Assembly (NCBI GenBank): GCA_022616075.1
Contig: JAKEFK010000142.1
Coordinates: 1-50,162 of the forward strand
Direction: 5' to 3'
DNA: 50,162 bases
Source of the DNA: a bacterium
GTDB taxonomy: Bacteria; Acidobacteriota; HRBIN11; JAKEFK01
Position numbers and translations under genes: made by a program. Position 1 is the first letter of the stretch. Every line of letters starts with the position of its first letter. This document shows positions 39,670-48,400 of the stretch, in pieces. Under the pieces are notes generated by a model. That model was not told the DNA's origin. It did not search any database and saw nothing but the letters and a program-made list of their open reading frames with translations.

Positions 39670-41753
39670 AATCTGAAATCGACTCCGAAATATACGGAAA
39701 ATGGATCGGCTGGAATCACCGATGTCGATCCGAAGCCGCGAGTTTCATAGTCCTTATCCGTAAGGTTCTTGAAATTCGCGCTGATTCTCCAGTTGTCCAT
39801 CTGGTATGCTGCGTAAGCATCCAGTGTCACGTAACCATCGATCTGGAAAACGTTATCCTCCGCGATGAACTGGCTGCTGACATAGCGAGGGCCTCCGCCA
39901 ATTTTGATCCGGTCCGTCACATCATGCAGGACCCACAGATTCAAAATATGTTCCGGTGCAAAGGCAGCTTTATTCCCTGTGCGGTCCAACACAATAAAGT
40001 TGGGAGGAAACTGGCTGATCACGATCAGCTCGTTAAAGTTTGTGAGCTCCGAATCGTTGAATGCGTAACTGAAATAAGTCTCCCAGTTTTTGGCAGGAGA
40101 TCCTGACAAATCGAATTCAATACCACGCGATCTCAGATCGCCGGCTTGTTGTGTGAAGCCGTTATCATCCGGTATCGCGATGTTTTGTTTATCCAGATTA
40201 TAAAAAGCAAACGAGCTTCTGATTTTTCCATTCATCCAGCTCTTTTTAACGCCTGCTTCTACCTGCGTTACCTCTTCCGGTTTCCGTTCTCCGGCAACTA
40301 ACGTGGAAGGAGGAGCAAACGCCTGTCCCACGTTGAAGTAAACAGAAAGATCCTGTCTCGGTCCGTACGTGACTCCGAATAAGGGGCTAAACTGTTTTTC
40401 ATTTCGTGAAGTGGATGTGATTTCGTCATCGTAATCAAGAATGTCGAAACGACCTCCGACAAAGAGCTGTAGTTTGTCTGTGAGCGCGATCTGATCGACG
40501 AAGTAAGGGGCCGCTACGAGACTTCTCGTGTCTCCAGCCAGGGAAGCGCCTGGAATTAGTGGGGGATTGGGAGTTGCCGTTTCTACAGGATTCAAGACAG
40601 CGATTGCAGGCAAGAAACCAACATCAAGCGTAAACACATCTCCGAGCCGGCTCAATTCAAAACCGGTAAGCAGTTTGTGTTTGATGTCGCCTGTTTGAAA
40701 TGCAAACGTGGTTTCGATCTGATTTCCCACAAGTTTTTGCCGGTCATCCAGTTGGGTTTGCGTTCTAATGAGGAAGAAATCGGGCCCGGCAGGTATGCTG
40801 CCGAAGAACAGCGTTCCGTTTGACACCCATTCCAAATCCGTGTAATAGAACTTGTTTCTAAGCGTGATGTTATCGGTCAGGTGCGTTTCATAGTCAAAAC
40901 GAGTTCTAAAGATATCCTGCTGCGAATGATCGAAAGGCGACTGATATGATCTTGTTCGCGGAACATCCGGTAAGCTGTTTTGCACGATGGGAAGTCCCGC
41001 ATCGGGCGCAAACTCGTTTGCTACGTATTCGAAGTTGACGTTCAGGAAGCTTCGATTGTTGATTCTCCAGGTAAAAGCGGGATTGACAGCAACCAGATCA
41101 TTGTCTTTGTCATCCCGGTAATTATTTGCATTTTCCCAGAGTCCATTTACGCGAAAAGCGACATCTTTATTGCTTTTTGAAATATTCCAGTCGATCGTTC
41201 CGCGATAAGACTCAAAACTTCCGTAGGAGTTCTGCACGCTGAACGCGTTTTGAAAAATCGGCTGCTTGCGGACAAGGTGGATCGTTCCGGAAAGGGGATT
41301 GCCGCCGTAAAGAAAAGCTCCCGGTCCTTTGAGCACTTCCACGCGGTCCACATTGTAAAGTTGATAGTAAGTGGTCTCCGGCTCAGCCGCTCCATCGGTT
41401 AAAACGAGTCCATTAGAAAGCGAATCGAGACCGCGGACGAAGAAAAGATCGAATGTTCCAAAACCACTTTGAACATTGATGCCGCTGATATTTCGAAGCG
41501 CATCCCCCAGATAGGTTGCCGCCTGAGTTTCCAGCAATGTCCTGTTCACCACGCCGACACTTGCCGGAGTCCATTGGAGCGATACCGGAAGTTTTGTCGG
41601 AGTCAACGTGGAATTGGAATCAATCGCCTCGTCTTCAACAACCAGATAGTAGTCCTGTGTTTCTTCTTGTTCCTTTTCCTCTGTTTCCTGTTCTTGCGCG
41701 AGCAAAGGAAGCGAGATTGTGAGAATCAAAAGTAGAATAAATATCTTTTTCAT
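39666..41753 (-). CDS. TonB-dependent outer-membrane receptor (siderophore-receptor-like)
   Basis: 695-residue outer-membrane protein with a signal peptide (1-19), an acidic Glu-rich stretch (20-33), a possible TonB box around YYLVVED, a plug domain (about 55-165; LLETQAATYLGDALRNISGI and VEVLKGPGAFLYGGNPLSG) and a beta-barrel ending in the aromatic-rich SVYFGVDFRL. The plug resembles the FhuA/TonB-siderophore group, but the ligand is unknown. It is last in a six-gene operon with three propellers and a HemN-like radical SAM enzyme; the ligand may be the compound those proteins handle. Its stop codon lies in a truncated repeat. Confidence 0.9.
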   Translation of the reverse strand: MKKIFILLLILTISLPLLAQEQETEEKEQEETQDYYLVVEDEAIDSNSTLTPTKLPVSLQWTPASVGVVNRTLLETQAATYLGDALRNISGINVQSGFGTFDLFFVRGLDSLSNGLVLTDGAAEPETTYYQLYNVDRVEVLKGPGAFLYGGNPLSGTIHLVRKQPIFQNAFSVQNSYGSFESYRGTIDWNISKSNKDVAFRVNGLWENANNYRDDKDNDLVAVNPAFTWRINNRSFLNVNFEYVANEFAPDAGLPIVQNSLPDVPRTRSYQSPFDHSQQDIFRTRFDYETHLTDNITLRNKFYYTDLEWVSNGTLFFGSIPAGPDFFLIRTQTQLDDRQKLVGNQIETTFAFQTGDIKHKLLTGFELSRLGDVFTLDVGFLPAIAVLNPVETATPNPPLIPGASLAGDTRSLVAAPYFVDQIALTDKLQLFVGGRFDILDYDDEITSTSRNEKQFSPLFGVTYGPRQDLSVYFNVGQAFAPPSTLVAGERKPEEVTQVEAGVKKSWMNGKIRSSFAFYNLDKQNIAIPDDNGFTQQAGDLRSRGIEFDLSGSPAKNWETYFSYAFNDSELTNFNELIVISQFPPNFIVLDRTGNKAAFAPEHILNLWVLHDVTDRIKIGGGPRYVSSQFIAEDNVFQIDGYVTLDAYAAYQMDNWRISANFKNLTDKDYETRGFGSTSVIPADPFSVYFGVDFRL

Positions 41754-41757
41754 AAAA

Positions 41758-42966
41758 CTAACCTTTCAAATCCAAACACACCATTTCTTTTTGATTACGA
41801 ACGAATAGTTTTCCGTTGACTAGAGTGGGCATCGTCCAGCATTTTCCCTGCAGAACTTCCGCGGATGCCTTCTCCTTGTATTCGGTTGGAGTCGCCTCCA
41901 CCATCACAAGCTGGCCCCGTTCACTCAGCACAAGTAGATGACCATCGGCAAGAATCAAAGATCCTTTGCCATAACCGGATCTTTTCCATTTTTCCTCACC
42001 GGTATTTGCATCGATGCATTTCAACACTGCATTATCGAAACCGTAGATGTAGCCGTTGTGAAGAATCGAAGTATTGAAATGATTTCGCATCGACTTTCCC
42101 AGCCACACTTCCTGGACGGAAGACTTTCCTCCCGCGACATTCACTTTCAGCAGTGCTGCGCCGTGATCATAAGCAGTGGAGATGAATATCTTGTCTTCCG
42201 GCATAAAAATCGGCACCGCAGCATTCACGAACCAATCCGTTTTCCACGGATAAGCCCAGAGAAGCTTTCCATCCGCCGGAGAAACAGAGAGGAGTTTGGT
42301 GCCACTGAAAGCAACAATCTGGCGAACACCTTTGATGTTGACCGCAATTGCAGAAGAGTATCCCGGTTCATCTCCCTGCGATCGCCACGCAACTGCTCCC
42401 GTTTTCTTATTGAACGCGACAATGGCATTGTTTTCCGAACCGCCCACGGGAAGAATCAATAGTTCACCATCAATCAATGGAGAAGAGGAGAATCCCCAAA
42501 TCGGAACTTTTCCACCTACTTCTTTCTTTACGTCATGCGCCCAGATTTTGGAACCGTCTTTCGTGTTGAGAGCTGAAAGCATTCCCTGAGCTCCAAAGGA
42601 ATAAACAACGTTTCCCTCCACTGTTGGCGTGCCCCTGGGTCCGTTTCCTTGATCATTGATAAAGTTTGCATCGTGTTTCTGACGCCAGATTTCCTTTCCG
42701 GATGTTGCATCGATGCATACAACAAATTCGTCTTTATCTTTCGCATCCATGGTATAGATGCGGGTTCCTACGATTGCCATGCCGGAATACCCATCGCCCA
42801 CCGCAGTTTTCCAAACAACTTTCGGACCGGCTTCCGGCCATGTTTTGGCGATGGCTGTCTCCTTCGAAATGCCATCCCGGTTGATGCCTCGATATTGCGG
42901 CCAATCGGCATTCCATGCGAAGGATGCTAATAGGGTGAACAATGCTGTTGCAAGATATTTCTTCAT
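41758..42966 (-). CDS. Exported PQQ-like beta-propeller protein (paralogue 1)
   Basis: 402-residue protein with a signal peptide (1-17) and a propeller made of PQQ/quinoprotein-like repeats (for example GTRIYTMDAKDKDEFVVCID, DATSGKEIWRQK, DANTGEEKWKRS). It starts with DWPQYRGINRDGISKET, nearly the same as in the gene at 44542-45771, to which it is a close paralogue. The catalytic features of PQQ alcohol dehydrogenases are not visible, so it is more likely a binding or scaffolding protein. It is four bases upstream of the receptor gene. Confidence 0.85.
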   Translation of the reverse strand: MKKYLATALFTLLASFAWNADWPQYRGINRDGISKETAIAKTWPEAGPKVVWKTAVGDGYSGMAIVGTRIYTMDAKDKDEFVVCIDATSGKEIWRQKHDANFINDQGNGPRGTPTVEGNVVYSFGAQGMLSALNTKDGSKIWAHDVKKEVGGKVPIWGFSSSPLIDGELLILPVGGSENNAIVAFNKKTGAVAWRSQGDEPGYSSAIAVNIKGVRQIVAFSGTKLLSVSPADGKLLWAYPWKTDWFVNAAVPIFMPEDKIFISTAYDHGAALLKVNVAGGKSSVQEVWLGKSMRNHFNTSILHNGYIYGFDNAVLKCIDANTGEEKWKRSGYGKGSLILADGHLLVLSERGQLVMVEATPTEYKEKASAEVLQGKCWTMPTLVNGKLFVRNQKEMVCLDLKG

Positions 42967-42975
42967 AAAAATCTC

Positions 42976-44487
42976 CTAGGATTCCTTTAACTTTTTCAGC
43001 ATTTCAGCAGATTCCGGATTCTCCGGATTCAAGTCCAGCGACTTGGTTAAGTTCTCAATTGCCAGTTGCTTATTCCCGCTATTCATATGAATGCGGCCGA
43101 TCTGGTCATAACATTCCCAGTAATCGGGGAATGCTTCGACACAAAGATTCAAAACCGCCACTGCTTCGTTGATTTTTTTCGCTTGCGCATATTCAGCAGC
43201 AATCGGAAATAGAACATCCGGGTCGTAAAGCCTGTAATCCGGAACGAGGTTAGAAAACTCCTTCTGGATTTCAGCTGCTTTCTGCGTTCCCTGCTGCATA
43301 ACAATTTGAATGAACTGTTCTTCTGTTGGTGGAGTCTTTATTGCCTCTTTGAATTCAACGACCGTGAAATCACCGGCGCTCTTGTTCTGCAAAAACTCCC
43401 TGCTCGCGGCATCCTTTTTCAGATTTGCGTTCAGGAAATGGTGAACATATGCGCAAAGGGTCTGGTAGCCGAGTTTTGTATCCGCAACCGGCCCTTCTTT
43501 TGGCGGCGGAAGCATGGCTTTCATCATTCCAATTGTGCTGAAATCGGGTGGCGTGAGGCCTTTTAATTTCACGTATTGAGCGGGAGAGAACCTGGTAGCT
43601 CCAAAGAAAGCGTAATCTGTATCTTCATTTGTTTCCTGAGCTGTGATGTGCAGAACCGGCACTGTGAACTGGTTTGGTTTATAAAGTGAATTTTGGAAGA
43701 TCAATGAATAGCCGAATCTGTTTCCAAGAAAGCTATCCAGACTGATCATTGCATCGACATCCGTATTGTGCATTGCTAGCAATGCTGTGCTCAATCCTCC
43801 GAGCCCGAAGCCGATCAATGCCAGCTTATCTCGATCCAGGGAAGGGTAGTCGTGAAGTGCTCCGATCAGGAATTGCAGATCCTGCATCTGCACACCCGAT
43901 TCGCGTGAGCTCAAGCCGGGAGATTGAGCGCCTCGCGATGGCACGGACGCAACGACATAGCCATGGCTCGCGAGATACTCCGCCAAAACGAACTGGCTGA
44001 GCGGCGAGGAAAGGCTTCCGCTATTCGCGAGGACAACGAGAGGAAAACGCCCTTCAGCGTGTTCCGCATCGCGGACGGCATTCGCCGGCTTGCTCAGGAG
44101 CTCTTTGAGTTTGTCTTCCGGCATTCCCTGAAACCATCGCGCTTGGAGAAAGCGTCTCTCACTCTGTTCTTTGCCGGCCTGCGTCAGCGGGCTGAGATCT
44201 TCCGTCGCAATCAGATGAATGTAATCAGCAAGCGACATTGCTGCTTTTGAAGTTGACTTTGCCGGATACCAAACGTTGATCTGTAAAGGACGAGCGCGTT
44301 CTCCGGATGCGAGCTTTCCGTGATAATCCATTTTCCGTTTATAAGGGCGGCCGTAATCATATTTTTCAATGATTTGAAAACCCGATGAATAAGAACCAGC
44401 CTTTAAATCTCCTGAAAAAGGTGATTGTGCTGCAAAAAGATTTCCTGTAACAAAACAAGTTAAAAGAAAAAGGATCTTCTTTTGCAT
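42976..44487 (-). CDS. Exported alpha/beta-hydrolase-fold protein with TPR tail, nucleophile missing
   Basis: 503-residue protein: signal peptide (1-20), an alpha/beta-hydrolase domain resembling acetylhydrolases (about 60-360), and C-terminal TPR-like helices (about 400-495, YWECYDQIGRIHMNSGNKQL). At the nucleophile elbow the sequence reads GFGLGG (226-231) where GxSxG is expected, so Ser is replaced by Gly; hydrolase activity is doubtful unless another residue serves. ATG 44487 is preferred because GGAGAGG precedes it; an ATG four codons upstream has none. It lies between the two propeller paralogues. Confidence 0.75.
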   Translation of the reverse strand: MQKKILFLLTCFVTGNLFAAQSPFSGDLKAGSYSSGFQIIEKYDYGRPYKRKMDYHGKLASGERARPLQINVWYPAKSTSKAAMSLADYIHLIATEDLSPLTQAGKEQSERRFLQARWFQGMPEDKLKELLSKPANAVRDAEHAEGRFPLVVLANSGSLSSPLSQFVLAEYLASHGYVVASVPSRGAQSPGLSSRESGVQMQDLQFLIGALHDYPSLDRDKLALIGFGLGGLSTALLAMHNTDVDAMISLDSFLGNRFGYSLIFQNSLYKPNQFTVPVLHITAQETNEDTDYAFFGATRFSPAQYVKLKGLTPPDFSTIGMMKAMLPPPKEGPVADTKLGYQTLCAYVHHFLNANLKKDAASREFLQNKSAGDFTVVEFKEAIKTPPTEEQFIQIVMQQGTQKAAEIQKEFSNLVPDYRLYDPDVLFPIAAEYAQAKKINEAVAVLNLCVEAFPDYWECYDQIGRIHMNSGNKQLAIENLTKSLDLNPENPESAEMLKKLKES

Positions 44488-44501
44488 TTTCCTCTCCATC
44501 T

Positions 44502-44546
44502 GTAACGCCCGCCTCCGGCGGGCAGCCCGCGGACGCGGGCGTTACA
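44502..44546. repeat. Palindromic repeat TGTAACGCCCGC / GCGGGCGTTACA
   Basis: Twelve-base perfect arms (44502-44513 and 44535-44546) with an inner CGCCCTCCGGCG-like hairpin, inside the operon between the second propeller gene and the hydrolase-fold gene. The right arm supplies the TAA stop of the propeller gene (44542-44544). It may act as an RNA hairpin tuning expression of downstream genes. Confidence 0.8.
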
Positions 44547-45771
44547 AAGTACCAGTTAAATCCATGCAAAACATTTCTTTTTCGTTTCTCAAATACAGTT
44601 TGCCGTTTGCTAGAGCGGGCGATGTCCACGTCTTGCCCTCAATGGCTTGAATGCGGCTTTTCTCCTTGTACGCTGAAGGCGTTGCTTCGACCAGGGCGAG
44701 CTGACCGCGTTCCCCCAGAACAATCAAATTGCCTTCCGCGAGGATGAGGGATCCTTTTCCAAAACCGCTCTGTTTCCATTTTTCTTTGCCCGTATTTACC
44801 TCAATACACTGAAGAATTGCTTGATCGAAACCGTAAATATGATCGTTGTGAAGCACCGAACTATTGAAATGGTTTTGCGAGATCTTGCTTTTCCAGAGTT
44901 CCTGAAAAGAAAGCTTGTCCTTTCCATCCGTAAGTTTCAGAACGGCCGCGCCTGTGTCATACGCCGTAGAAAGATAAACTTTGTCTGGCGCAATAAAGAT
45001 GGGCGTTGCGATGTTGGCGTAGTAACTCGTGCGCCACGGATATTTCCAGTTCACCGTTCCTGTTGGCGAAACCGATACCAGCGAGGTTCCGGTAAAAAAC
45101 AAAATCTGGCGTGCTCCATTCGCATTGATCGCGATGGGAGAGGAATATCCTTGTTTGTCCGTATGGGTTTTCCATACGAGCGCGCCCGATTTTTTGTTGA
45201 ACGCGCCGATGGAATGTCCTGTTTTACCACCTATATCGACGAGCAGCAGGTCTCCTTCAACTAGCGGAGAAGTGGAAGTACCCCATCCCGGTATTTCACT
45301 TCCATATTCTGAGTGCAAATCGTGGAACCAGATCTTTTTCCCATCTTTTCCATTGAGCGCGTAAAGCTTGCTTTGGGCGCCAAGGACGTAGACCCAGTTG
45401 CCGTCGACTGTGGGAGTGGAACGGGGTCCATCTCCCTGACCGCTTTGATAGGTCGCATCCGTTTTGAAACGCCAGATTTCTTTCCCGGTTGCCGCATCAA
45501 AACATAAGGCGTATTCGTTTACGCCAACAGATGCCATCGTGAAAATGCGCCCCTGTGAAACGGCGATAGCGGAGTATCCATTTCCAAGAGCCGTTTTCCA
45601 GATTGTTTTGGGTCCGGCCGGCGGCCACGTTTTTAGAAGGCCGGTTTCTTTGGAAATCCCGTCCCGGTTGATGCCGCGCCACTGCGGCCAATCGGCTGCG
45701 TAAAGAAGACTGGCGGACAGCAAAACCATCAGCACGCCGAGGTACCTGGCTTTTTGTAAACAGAGTTTCAT
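44542..45771 (-). CDS. Exported PQQ-like beta-propeller protein (paralogue 2)
   Basis: 409-residue protein with a signal peptide (1-25) and the same PQQ-like propeller layout as the gene at 41758-42966, including DWPQWRGINRDGISKET and KGSLILAEGNLIVLGERGQL. The two are clearly duplicates by eye. A GGAGG close to ATG 45771 overlaps the end of the radical SAM gene ten bases upstream. The stop codon is provided by a palindromic repeat. Role as for its paralogue: probably periplasmic binding or assembly. Confidence 0.85.
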   Translation of the reverse strand: MKLCLQKARYLGVLMVLLSASLLYAADWPQWRGINRDGISKETGLLKTWPPAGPKTIWKTALGNGYSAIAVSQGRIFTMASVGVNEYALCFDAATGKEIWRFKTDATYQSGQGDGPRSTPTVDGNWVYVLGAQSKLYALNGKDGKKIWFHDLHSEYGSEIPGWGTSTSPLVEGDLLLVDIGGKTGHSIGAFNKKSGALVWKTHTDKQGYSSPIAINANGARQILFFTGTSLVSVSPTGTVNWKYPWRTSYYANIATPIFIAPDKVYLSTAYDTGAAVLKLTDGKDKLSFQELWKSKISQNHFNSSVLHNDHIYGFDQAILQCIEVNTGKEKWKQSGFGKGSLILAEGNLIVLGERGQLALVEATPSAYKEKSRIQAIEGKTWTSPALANGKLYLRNEKEMFCMDLTGTL

Positions 45772-45780
45772 GGCTCCTCC

Positions 45781-47118
45781 CTAGGTGTACCGCGCATTCC
45801 TGAACTGCGGGTCATAAAACAACGGCAGCAGCTGATCCACTCTCAAAAGCCCACTTCGGGTCAACTGAATCCTGTCCGGATTGTGCACGGTTAAGTACCC
45901 CTTTGATTGAAGCTGTTCCAGCGGTTCCCGGAATTCTTCTAATACGTTAGTATGAAATTTATTTTGAAAATATTCTGTGCGGATCTCGCCCAATTTCAAC
46001 TGCAAAATAACTTCCCGGATTAAACGTTCCCTCTTGCTTATTGGATAGGCTCGATGCAACGGCAGTTTGTTGGATTCGAGACTCTGCATATATCCATCCC
46101 AATCGGGTAAGTTCTGAAAATGAACGCCACTCATATGGGAAAAAGAAGCTACTCCTGTGCCGATCATGTCGGTTCCGTGCCAGACAGAATCGCGGTAAAC
46201 AAAACGGTGATTCTTATCCTTCACCATTGTGTATGCGCTGGAATGAACGTAACCATTGTTCACCAGATGTTCAAAAGCATAATCGTGCCAGGCTCGTTTT
46301 GTATCCCAGTTTGCAAGAGGAATCCGCAAATCGCCGCGAACCAGCTCATGGGAAAAGACTGTGTTGAAAGGAAGTTCCATTTGGTAGATCGTGACACTGT
46401 CGGGACTCAGATCGATCGTTCGTTGTACTGCATCGCGCCAGGTATCCCACGTTTCGCCCAACATTCCGGCAATCAGGTCTATGTTCAGTTGCTGGAAGTT
46501 CAGTGACCGAATCCAGGGCATAACCCTGTAGATTTCCTTCGATCGATGAGCGCGTCCATTCTCTTCCAGTACAAAATCATCGAAGCTTTCAACGCCCAGG
46601 CTCAACCGGGTCACTCCAATTTGTTTAATGACTTCCAATTTGGTTTCCGTTAAAGTGCCAGGTTCGCATTCAAAGGTAACTTCTTCCGATCCCTTCCAGG
46701 AAATCGATTCCTTCAATCGTCTGGACAGGGACTTCAAGTGGTTTGCGCTGATAAAGGAGGGCGTGCCTCCTCCAAAATAAACGAACTTCAGCGTGCGTCC
46801 CGCAACTGAGGGAAGCTTACTGTAGAGATCCACTTCTTTCCTCAGCGCATCCAGATAGGATTGCACTTCATCGCTGTTCTTTTCTGTGTACACGCGGAAA
46901 TAGCAGAACTTGCAGCGTTTTCTACAAAAGGGGATGTGCAAGTACAGGCCGAGCGTGTTTTCGGTGGGAGGTTCGTTTAGAACGCGTTCGGCCTCACTCA
47001 ATTGCGCGGAATTCCAGAAAGAATAGGGTGGATAATTCGAGACGAAAACGCTACCAACTTCCGTTTGCATGGAAGTGAGAGTCGAGGTAGCGGGCTCGGG
47101 AAGCACTTTTTCCGTCAT
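45781..47118 (-). CDS. HemN-like radical SAM protein
   Basis: 445-residue radical SAM enzyme of the coproporphyrinogen III oxidase superfamily. The cluster-binding cysteines are 65, 69 and 72 (CRKRCKFC), followed by YFGGGTPSF for SAM binding and a HemN-type C-terminal domain (about 365-440; RERLIREVILQLKLGEI). The cysteine region CRKRCKFCYF differs from E. coli HemN and HemW, so coproporphyrinogen oxidation should not be assumed; heme-related radical SAM enzymes such as HutW/ChuW are one alternative. ATG 47118 with AAAGGAG upstream overlaps the propeller gene stop (ATGA). Cytoplasmic, between exported proteins. Confidence 0.85.
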   Translation of the reverse strand: MTEKVLPEPATSTLTSMQTEVGSVFVSNYPPYSFWNSAQLSEAERVLNEPPTENTLGLYLHIPFCRKRCKFCYFRVYTEKNSDEVQSYLDALRKEVDLYSKLPSVAGRTLKFVYFGGGTPSFISANHLKSLSRRLKESISWKGSEEVTFECEPGTLTETKLEVIKQIGVTRLSLGVESFDDFVLEENGRAHRSKEIYRVMPWIRSLNFQQLNIDLIAGMLGETWDTWRDAVQRTIDLSPDSVTIYQMELPFNTVFSHELVRGDLRIPLANWDTKRAWHDYAFEHLVNNGYVHSSAYTMVKDKNHRFVYRDSVWHGTDMIGTGVASFSHMSGVHFQNLPDWDGYMQSLESNKLPLHRAYPISKRERLIREVILQLKLGEIRTEYFQNKFHTNVLEEFREPLEQLQSKGYLTVHNPDRIQLTRSGLLRVDQLLPLFYDPQFRNARYT

Positions 47119-48221
47119 GACACGCTCCTTTGACCAAAACAATAGAGCGTTCCGCCTTGTGTGCCGATTACCATTTTGCCTTCCACAATTGCGGGTGAAG
47201 CGAGCACCGCGTCTGCGGCGTCATATTGCCACACCACCTTGCCAGAATCAGCGGCCAGGCCATAGACCTGGCCGCCCACGGTGCCAAAATAAATTGTTTT
47301 CCCGCTGATGACGGGAGATGATTCCACACGCGACTTTGCTGAAAATTTCCAGATTTCTTTGCCAGTCTGGGCATTCAGTGCATGGAAAAATTTGTCGCGC
47401 CCTCCAACAAACACGGTATTTCCTGTGACCGCAGCGGATGAATAGAAAGGAAAACGAGCGTCCGGATTTTCATATTGCCAGAGAACTTTTCCTTGCTTTA
47501 GATCGATGCCCAGAACGGTGTTGCCGAAAGTTCCAACAAACAACCGCTCCTGCGAAATTGAGGGACTCGCCCCAACATACGCGCCGAGCTTTATTTTTTG
47601 TTTCTCCACACCATCTGAGATTTGAATCACTCGCAAAAATCCATCACAACCGGCTATAACCGCATTTCCATTCCAGATCGCGGGAGTTCCATGTATGTAT
47701 CCTTCGGTTTCCACCTTCCAATGAATTGTTCCGTCCGGCTTGAGACAGTAAAGATTCTGATCATACGAGCCCACCAGGATATGATCCTGAAAAATTACCG
47801 GAGAAGCCGTGATTCCAGCATCGGCTTGAAATGTAAATCTCTTTTGTCCTGAAGCCACATCCAATGCGTGAAACGTCCCTTTCTCGTCGCCGAAATAGAC
47901 CGTCTGTTTGTCGACTGCCGGGGAGGACTTGATTTCGTCGGAAGCCTTGTACTTCCATTTCTCTTTTCCGGAAGTAAGATCGACTGCGACGAAAGATCCG
48001 TCCAGTGAACCGACATAAACCGTGTTTCCCGAGATGGCAGCCGTAGTTTCAATGCCTCCCTCCAGTGAATACGTCCAGACTGGCGCCAAATGTTCCGGCA
48101 GGTTTGCCGGACTGACGCCCGTTTGCTGAGGATTACCGCGAAAAGCAGTCCAATCGCTCCCCTGGCCATGGAGATTCCAGCAGAGGGCAAACATCAATAG
48201 GATCAAATATTTCCAACGCAT
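47115..48221 (-). CDS. Exported PQQ-like beta-propeller protein (third, divergent)
   Basis: 368-residue protein with a signal peptide (1-20) and seven or so propeller repeats with the pattern VYVGSLDGSFVAVDLTSGKE and WKYKA, typical of PQQ-like/BamB-like propellers. It is more distant from the other two. It heads the operon and its TGA overlaps the radical SAM ATG by four bases, so the two are translationally coupled. BamB function is possible but bamA or der is not adjacent, and the operon context argues for a dedicated role. Confidence 0.85.
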   Translation of the reverse strand: MRWKYLILLMFALCWNLHGQGSDWTAFRGNPQQTGVSPANLPEHLAPVWTYSLEGGIETTAAISGNTVYVGSLDGSFVAVDLTSGKEKWKYKASDEIKSSPAVDKQTVYFGDEKGTFHALDVASGQKRFTFQADAGITASPVIFQDHILVGSYDQNLYCLKPDGTIHWKVETEGYIHGTPAIWNGNAVIAGCDGFLRVIQISDGVEKQKIKLGAYVGASPSISQERLFVGTFGNTVLGIDLKQGKVLWQYENPDARFPFYSSAAVTGNTVFVGGRDKFFHALNAQTGKEIWKFSAKSRVESSPVISGKTIYFGTVGGQVYGLAADSGKVVWQYDAADAVLASPAIVEGKMVIGTQGGTLYCFGQRSVS

Positions 48222-48326
48222 TTTTCAGCTATTTTAACATCGCACTTTTGCTGCGTCTCGTCCACAAGGATGGGCTAAAATGCCCGATTTGCTATGCGGG
48301 CTGCCCCGCAGTACATGTAGATAGGA

Positions 48327-48400
48327 AACCGCCAAGACGCCAAGACGCCAAGCTTCAAAATTAGTCTAATCTTGTTGGCGTTCTTGGTGCCTTGGCGGTT
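48327..48400. repeat. Palindromic periodic repeat, CGCCAAG family
   Basis: Left arm: three tandem CGCCAAG units (48330-48352) preceded by AAC; right arm: CTTGTTGGCG, TTCTTGG, TGCCTTGGCGGTT (48371-48400). The outer ends AACCGCCAAG/CTTGGCGGTT are perfect. The right end overlaps the TAA stop of the alcohol dehydrogenase gene (48399-48401). Confidence 0.85.

Noticed and set aside
45781-47118. Assignment as hemN or hutW
   Set aside because: The cysteine-motif surroundings differ from the HemN, HemW and HutW sequences I can recall, so only the superfamily is stated.
47115-48221. Assignment as bamB
   Set aside because: It shares propeller repeats but no bam genes are adjacent, a lipobox is not visible, and the operon context differs.
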